Assembly (NCBI GenBank): GCA_029207755.1
Contig: JARCOQ010000006.1
Coordinates: forward strand, 21,612,890-21,676,889
Direction of reading: 5' to 3'
From: Chamaea fasciata
Taxonomy: Eukaryota; Chordata; Aves; Passeriformes; Sylviidae
DNA: 64,000 nucleotides
Below the pieces are notes generated by a model. The model was not told the DNA's origin. It was given only the letters and a program-made list of their open reading frames with translations, and searched no databases. Position 1 is the stretch's first letter. Each line of letters starts with the position of its first letter. Shown piece after piece: positions 57,698 to 64,000 of this stretch. The position numbers and the translations under genes are program-made.

Positions 57698-59899
57698 TAT
57701 TAACATATGTTTGTACCTATCTACGTTTGGGGAACAAATATTTCTGTGAAGATATGTTGTCTACACTGTCTCAGAAATGTTCTGGTCTTTACTGTTGTAA
57801 TGGCCATGTAACTTTATATAAGTATTAGTATTTTAGCTATGCTAATTAGTTTAATAGCTGAAATAAAGCATGGGAAAAAAAGGCTGAGGAAAAAAGTAAT
57901 CAGTAAACTAAACCAAATGTGGCAAATGCATAGCAGTAACAGAGGAATGGGGAAAATGTGTTTTACATTGCCTTCAATTTAAAAAAGAAAAAGCCAACCA
58001 AAGCTACTGACTAGTTTTTCAGCAGGTTTCCTATGAGAGCTGAGTAATACGTTTACAATTAAACAGAAATCAAATAGTGTTCTACCTGCATTTAATTCTA
58101 CAGTATATCGAGCTATTGAAAGAAGAGAGATCCAAGTGTTCTTGAAAAATACTTTCTTTTTCAGTTTCACTGTCACCTCAAACCTTCTTGTTGCACACAC
58201 ATACAAAAAAAAAATGTTGTTATTTAAGTGTGTATATTACATATAATATATATATACACATACATACATGCTGATTATACAACCTTTTGGATTAATTGAA
58301 TGCAGAAATAGTTTTTTCATCTGATTTAAAATAAAAAGATAAATGTAAGCTCAGTCTACAGTTATAAAAGGAAGTTCCCATAACAATGCTCCAGTTCCTA
58401 TAGTTAGGGCTTTTGATCCAATACATTATTTTACCATGGGATTTGAATCCAAGCTAGCAGTTCTTAAAAACGAGCAACATATATGGTGATGAACAACAGT
58501 CCTGGAAAATTCCAGTACTCTTACAAGAAAATAGATTTCCCCGACTTCGCATTAATAGTGTTACAGCATTATGGCAAGTAGACCAGAAACCTTCTTCAGC
58601 TGCTAACGTGTGTGCTCTGCCACTATGTAAAATCTTAATGATATGCAAACAAATTCCACTTTTCTTCACTGTTAATTTTTAAGGTAGCTGGCTATATATG
58701 TATTAGTCATCCATAAAGCTTGACAGAGCATTATTGAGAAACTGACAACTTTACTCCAAATGAGATTAATCAGGAAGCTTTTTATCATTGTAGAAGCATT
58801 AGGCTTTTTACCATGTTTCATGACTGCTTCAGGCGTACCTACATCTCAACAAGATCTTAGCATTGAAACAAATGAACTGGAAAAATCCGCAGAGTCGAAG
58901 TTTTGCTGCATGTAGAAGAACTTAACACTAACTCTTACTTTTTTTTTTAATAGAAGTCCTGTTTATGCCCTTCTCTGTGTTAATATTTTCCACAACCTAG
59001 AACAACACCACACAAAATTATTTTTGAATGTAAAATGCAGATCTTCCCTGTGAAGGTGATCATTGACACATTTTTCTTCTCTGATTGAGCAATTTTAGCA
59101 GCATATTATTTTAAATCTATTTTTAAATCTTTTTTGAAGTAGGGGTGCAGTTAGTTTAAAACCAAAGTAATTGTCATAAAAACAACAAAGTTTTTCCCCA
59201 CTCAATGTGATTTCCTGTAATCATTAATTTTGTAATATAACAAATAAAACTAAAAGATTTAAAAATTTCTTACACAATTCAAGTTATTTCCTGTTCAGTT
59301 GTTTCTTATATCATGCACAGCAATTTATCGTTGCTATGTTTTTGAGTGTGGAAAATTGGAATTAATTTCTTGCAAGAAACTGCTAGAAAATTAGGGATAT
59401 GACCTTCATCTATCATCCCAACTACAGCTTGATGCAAACAACTATATTTAAAAGAGGCTGGATCATTTGATTTCACTACAGTGTATCAGTATATTTTGCC
59501 TTAAAACAGTTATTCATATTAGTCTTTCCCCTTCCAATCTATTTGGTGTATTTTTGGATTGTTCTGTTTCTGCTTTTTAACATTTGTTACAGATTTGTAT
59601 TGTTACAAAGGAAGAGCAAAGCTGGAATGAATCAAACAACAAAGAGCAAATGTTATTTTGTTTTTTGTTACCTCCACCTGTTTAAGGCATTCCAGGACAA
59701 GCTCAGTTGTATGTTTGTAACTATGTTTGATCACAGTCTGCACTAGCAGTCAAGTACAGACAGTTACTTTAGACTTTTCCAGTTATCACAAACAACAGTT
59801 TTTCATCAGAAAATCTCTACAAGCATGCATGTTCTTGGGGCAAGGGAGATGAGGATGTGGAATGAGAATGGGGAACAGGAAAAACACAATTACAAGGAT

Positions 59900-60220
59900 T
59901 GTGCTTCTTCTTTACTCATTTTCAATAATTTCTCCTTCCACTGCCACACCCCATATATACCAGGCACTTCTCTCTCCTCCCACCCTCTACCACTATCTGA
60001 ACGGTCTTCTTGTTCCTCCTCCTGCTTCCTTTTGTTGCCTTTACTCCCCTGTCTTTTTCCCTAGCTTCCTTTTCAGAACTCAGTTGCTTTTCTCAGGGTT
60101 CCCCATTAGATCTCAAAACCTGTATTTTCCTTTCTGCTCAACTTGCATTCAACTCCTCTCCCCAATTTTCTTTCGTACTGCTGTTTCCATCACCTTGTAC
60201 TCATTATATTCACAAATTCA
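59900..60220 (+). repeat. Pyrimidine-rich segment
   Basis: Long stretches of C and T (for example ttctctctcctcccaccctc and ttcctcctcctgcttccttt) with few purines. The low frequency of stop codons here is a composition effect and explains the overlapping open frames in this part. Confidence 0.75.
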
Positions 60221-60579
60221 GGATGATACACCAAAGAATCTACATACATTAAAAAGAACTTCTCACTATGCTTTAGCATGAAAACCAATCATTACTACCC
60301 ATCTTCAGGACTTCATTTAACTGTTCTTCTTTGGTAACCTTCCATTGTTAAACACTTTTGACTGTTCTTAATAGATACTTTTCTTTTTAAAAGGATTTCG
60401 CTATCATTCATCATGTTCTTGATTATTAATCAGGATTCCACTTTCTCCAGGTAAAACCAGATCATTTCCTAATGAACAATCCCTTTTGCAGAGTATCATT
60501 ATAATTTCCCATTGCTGTATGCCAAAAGACTTCCAAGTCCCCCCCCTGAATCCCAACCACAATGTCTCTTGCAATGTAT

Positions 60580-60695
60580 TTCATAGTACCATAGAATGGT
60601 TTGGGTTAGAGAGGACATTTAAAGACCATCTAATTCAATCCCCCAAAACACGTATCCAACAAGGGCATCTTTCACTAGATCAGGCTGCTCAAAAA
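60580..60695 (-). mobile_element. CR1 3'-end fragment
   Basis: The plus strand reads catagtaccatagaatggtt and then tgggttagagaggacattta, the reverse complement of the CR1 3' terminus, and continues with a diverged accatctaattcaatccccc and cactagatcaggctgctcaa. It holds only the untranslated tail, no coding part. Confidence 0.88.
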
Positions 60696-63600
60696 TGCTC
60701 CCCTTTAAGCCCATGTTTCTTAACAGAGATAAGAACGTATCTCTGCCTTTATGCAGATAGAGACTCATGCACACATCCCTTCTGCTTCCTACCAATGACA
60801 TTCACATCACTTCCTCTCTTTCAAGATGCCAATCTCAAGCATCAGCTTTGGCTTGTCCTTTCAGCTATCTTTGTATCAGTTCTCTACATTATCCCACCCT
60901 TTTCCATTTTCTGCCTATTTAATATCCTTTCTCATAATACATCCTTTGGTGTTGTCCAGTTTTGCTTTAAATGCACCATTAGCATTACAGAGGAAATTAA
61001 AATTACTAGGCACCCTTACTGGTTCACTCAACATGAATAAACATTTCCATCTGTCACAGAGCAAATCACTTCAATCTTTGAAAAACAAAACACCCTCTGA
61101 AATCAATAGGAACATTGAGCCAAAATGAAACTAGAGGTTTTTAATAAGCAATGTACATTATTGCTTATATGTAAAAATGAGAATACTCATCACCATTCTA
61201 GCTTTAACTTGGAGTCAGGCATGAAGAAGACATGTCACAAATTATTATGGCACACAGCCATACCAGTCCCCCATCTTTATATTTGGCAAAGTTTCCTCAA
61301 ATATCCCAGGTAAATACATCTAACCACTCAAAGCAGTAACAAGAAGATCCTGGTTTCTCTTTTTTAAGCCAAATTCTAGCACAAACATTATGACACCTAG
61401 GCCTTCCCTGACATTAGAGACCAGTAAATCTTAAATATAGCCTAACAAAGGCGATATTTTCAAGCAGACCAGACAAGCGTTCGTCAGAGCCCTTCTGATG
61501 GTAACCGAGGGAAGGTTGTCACTGGCACTGCCACTAAAGATTGACATTTCAAGCCAATGTTTGAACTGCCATGAATGATCAGATTATGTGTATTTTTTTC
61601 ACAAATAACTTTGAAACAGAAATGGGAATTTTAGCAAGCTGCAGGTTGAACAAATTGATTCCGTACAATTTACTTTTCACTTTTGCTCAAGAGAGGGAGT
61701 TTAAGAAATTTACACTACATGAGTCAAAGAAATTGATGGTTTAGTACTCGCACTATATCACTGCCACAAGTTCAAGCTAAACCAATCACTTTTTAACTAG
61801 AAAGAGGCCTGAGACAAGAGGTTCTGATCTCAATCTGAACTTCACAAAGTTCAGGGTGGTTATGTTACGATTTGGCATTTGGCTTAGGATCTTCTCCACT
61901 TTTAACACTGAAGAAATTTTTTTAAAGTAACAGCAGACTCTCCTCTATCAAGTTTATTAGAAATCAATGAATAAGCTCGATCCAATCTCATTTCAACACT
62001 GTAAGAAGTCTAAATAGGTGTCTTTTAGTACTGCAGTTATAATAAACCCCTCTAAGGCTCTCCGGGAGTCTAGTATGGATGTGAATTCCAATTTGAACAG
62101 GATTTGAGGACATCCCTGGACAGATTTGCCTGATAATTATTGGCTCAACTGCAAACTGGAGACGGGGAAGGATTTCTTAGATCAACATCGCCCTCTACTG
62201 GATTTGTGCTGTATTGTGATGGTTTTCTTCAGTACTGCAGTAAAAATCGTTCTGTTTTCCCCTTGAAATTATTACCCAAAAGGTAGACAAAGAATTGCAG
62301 ACTTTGAAAGCCTAAAGACAGAAGCTATTTCTTCTTGCATAATTTCTTCCAGAAACTGCACGAAGAAAGGACATTGTTCAAATACAGAGTCTGAAAAGAA
62401 ATGTCTTGGGACCATTTGAATTTTCTGGGAGTTAGGTAAGTAAGCTTTGGGAAGATGGTTTTGCACCATTGTTTGCAATATTCATACAAACAGGAGGAGT
62501 TAACAGGTTGGTAGCACATCTAATCATTCTGTTTCAGGGTTTGAATTTACTTTGCCTTCTGCTGCACTGCAGTCACTGATCTTTGCAGAGCATCTATGTA
62601 GTAGAAGGGAATAAATATCGAGTAAAAGGGCTGTATAAGGATGTGCTTTCATGATCAGCTAAAGCAATTCTGAAATGCATGACAAAAGAGCAGATCAGAT
62701 ACAACCTGCTACACAGCAGCACAAGCAATAGAACCAACACACATGTGCACACAAAAAAAAAAGAAAATTAAAAAATCTGTAAAAATAGAAAGTGATGGGC
62801 GAGGGGTGAAGTCTTAGAGTATCTGAATCATACAGTCTGTACTCTGAAAATGCAACAAAGAGCAGTCAAGAATGCTTCAAGAGTAAATGGCTCTGTTTTG
62901 TAACAACATACACTCAGAAAAGCTGTCTCAGCACAGTGGGCAGAGCTGGGAGCACCCCATGTCAACAGTGGAAGTTCAAAACATGACTTGAGGCAAGAAA
63001 GATGCTCCCAACAGTTATATTCAAGTAGAGGAAGAATGAAAGAAAAAAGCAAAAATTTGATGCCTGGTATTGCAACTCTCAAGAGGGATAAAACTAATTT
63101 CAAGTGACCTATCACTCTGGAGCAGAAATTCCTCCACAAGTCTGGATATCTTTGCTCTTCAATCAAAAAGCCCAGAACATCCACAAGGACCACTCAAAAA
63201 TATTCAGGGATATAAGATTCAAAAAGTCTAAGTTCTGTAAGAAAAAGTGGCTCATTAACAATGAACATCCACAAAAAGAAAATTTTCATGGATGAGAATG
63301 CTTTCCATGGACCCTCGCTGATAAAACACCAGTAAATGCTATGACAGAAGAATTACATTGAGCACGCTCATAGTGCAAGTCACACAAGCCACAACTATAA
63401 AATTGGTCAACCTCACTCTTTCTAAATGCAAGAGCACTTCACTTAAATACAGGGTCTCAGAAAGGAGGGGTGGTGTTTGCATCCTGGTTTTGTTCCTCCT
63501 TAAAGATAAGCTGTGAACTTAAATAAACATCCTGCAGGTCATCTATTCATTACAATAATCAGGCCTGAAGATTTCAGTATATTTAAAGAGTACTGTGCTC

Positions 63601-64000
63601 AGCTATGAAGACCAATTTCTCTCCTTGATGCTCATTCAGCAAAACATATGCTACGGGCTTAAATTCAAATGACACATAGCAAATACACTTTTGGTATCAT
63701 ATTTCACATCTAAATAATTTATGGAGTTTTGTTAGAGTCACAGAACAGCATAAATCCATAAATTGTATCATGTTTGTGTGGCTTGATCCTGGATGGATGT
63801 TAGATGTCCACCAAAGCTGCTGTATCACTCCCCCCCTCCCTCAACCGGACAGGAGAGAGAAAATATAACAGAAGTATTGAGAGAAGAGGTAAGGACAGGG
63901 TGAGATCAGTCACCAACTACTGTCACAGGCAAAGCGGACTCAACTTGGGCAAATCAGCTGAATCTTTGTATTACTGCTCCAGCCAGAGTAGGATAATGAG

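Larger units (their letters stand above)
57698..64000 (-). other. Upstream ARAP2 intron or intergenic, right part
   Basis: No recognised exon. It contains a CR1 3' fragment at 60580-60695, a TA/CA stretch near 58229-58265, and a pyrimidine-rich segment at about 59900-60220. Near 63830 there is a small C-rich run. No promoter or CpG island was recognised. Confidence 0.55.

Overview
The window is vertebrate nuclear DNA, most likely from a bird. It is AT-rich and intron-dominated, with short exons bounded by GT/AG splice sites. The recognisable interspersed repeats are CR1 LINEs, including two long copies ending in the ATTCTRTG octamer pair typical of avian CR1; I see no Alu-type SINE or mammalian L1. 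A non-avian sauropsid cannot be strictly excluded.

One protein-coding gene is supported: a partial ARAP2 (ArfGAP with RhoGAP domain, ankyrin repeats and PH domains 2) on the minus strand. I could place 17 consecutive internal coding exons between 39491 (upstream) and 4715 (downstream). They sum to 2299 nt, their phases join exactly, and they encode about 766 residues without an in-frame stop. In order they give the end of PH2, the Arf-GAP zinc finger, the ankyrin region, PH3, PH4, the RhoGAP domain and the start of the Ras-associating domain. The N-terminal exons (SAM, PH1, start of PH2) and C-terminal exons (rest of RA, PH5, tail) were not found, so both flanks are read as introns running out of the window.

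Layout: 1-4714 is downstream intron; 4715-13029 holds the RA and RhoGAP exons with a short minus-strand CR1; 13030-16466 is an intron carrying a long plus-strand CR1; 16467-39491 holds the PH4, PH3, ankyrin, Arf-GAP and PH2 exons; 39492-64000 is about 24.5 kb without a recognised exon, containing a second long CR1, a CR1 3' fragment, a GATA microsatellite and A-tracts.

The main functional reading is an enzyme with one live and one dead GAP domain. The Arf-GAP domain keeps its four zinc cysteines and arginine finger, while the RhoGAP domain lacks its catalytic arginine, as known for ARAP2. I found no new multi-gene system, RNA gene or CRISPR array. The most useful second-look items are two ambiguous splice sites (a 4-nt tandem donor and a 9-nt tandem acceptor), candidate cryptic exons, and a strong strand bias of long A-tracts.
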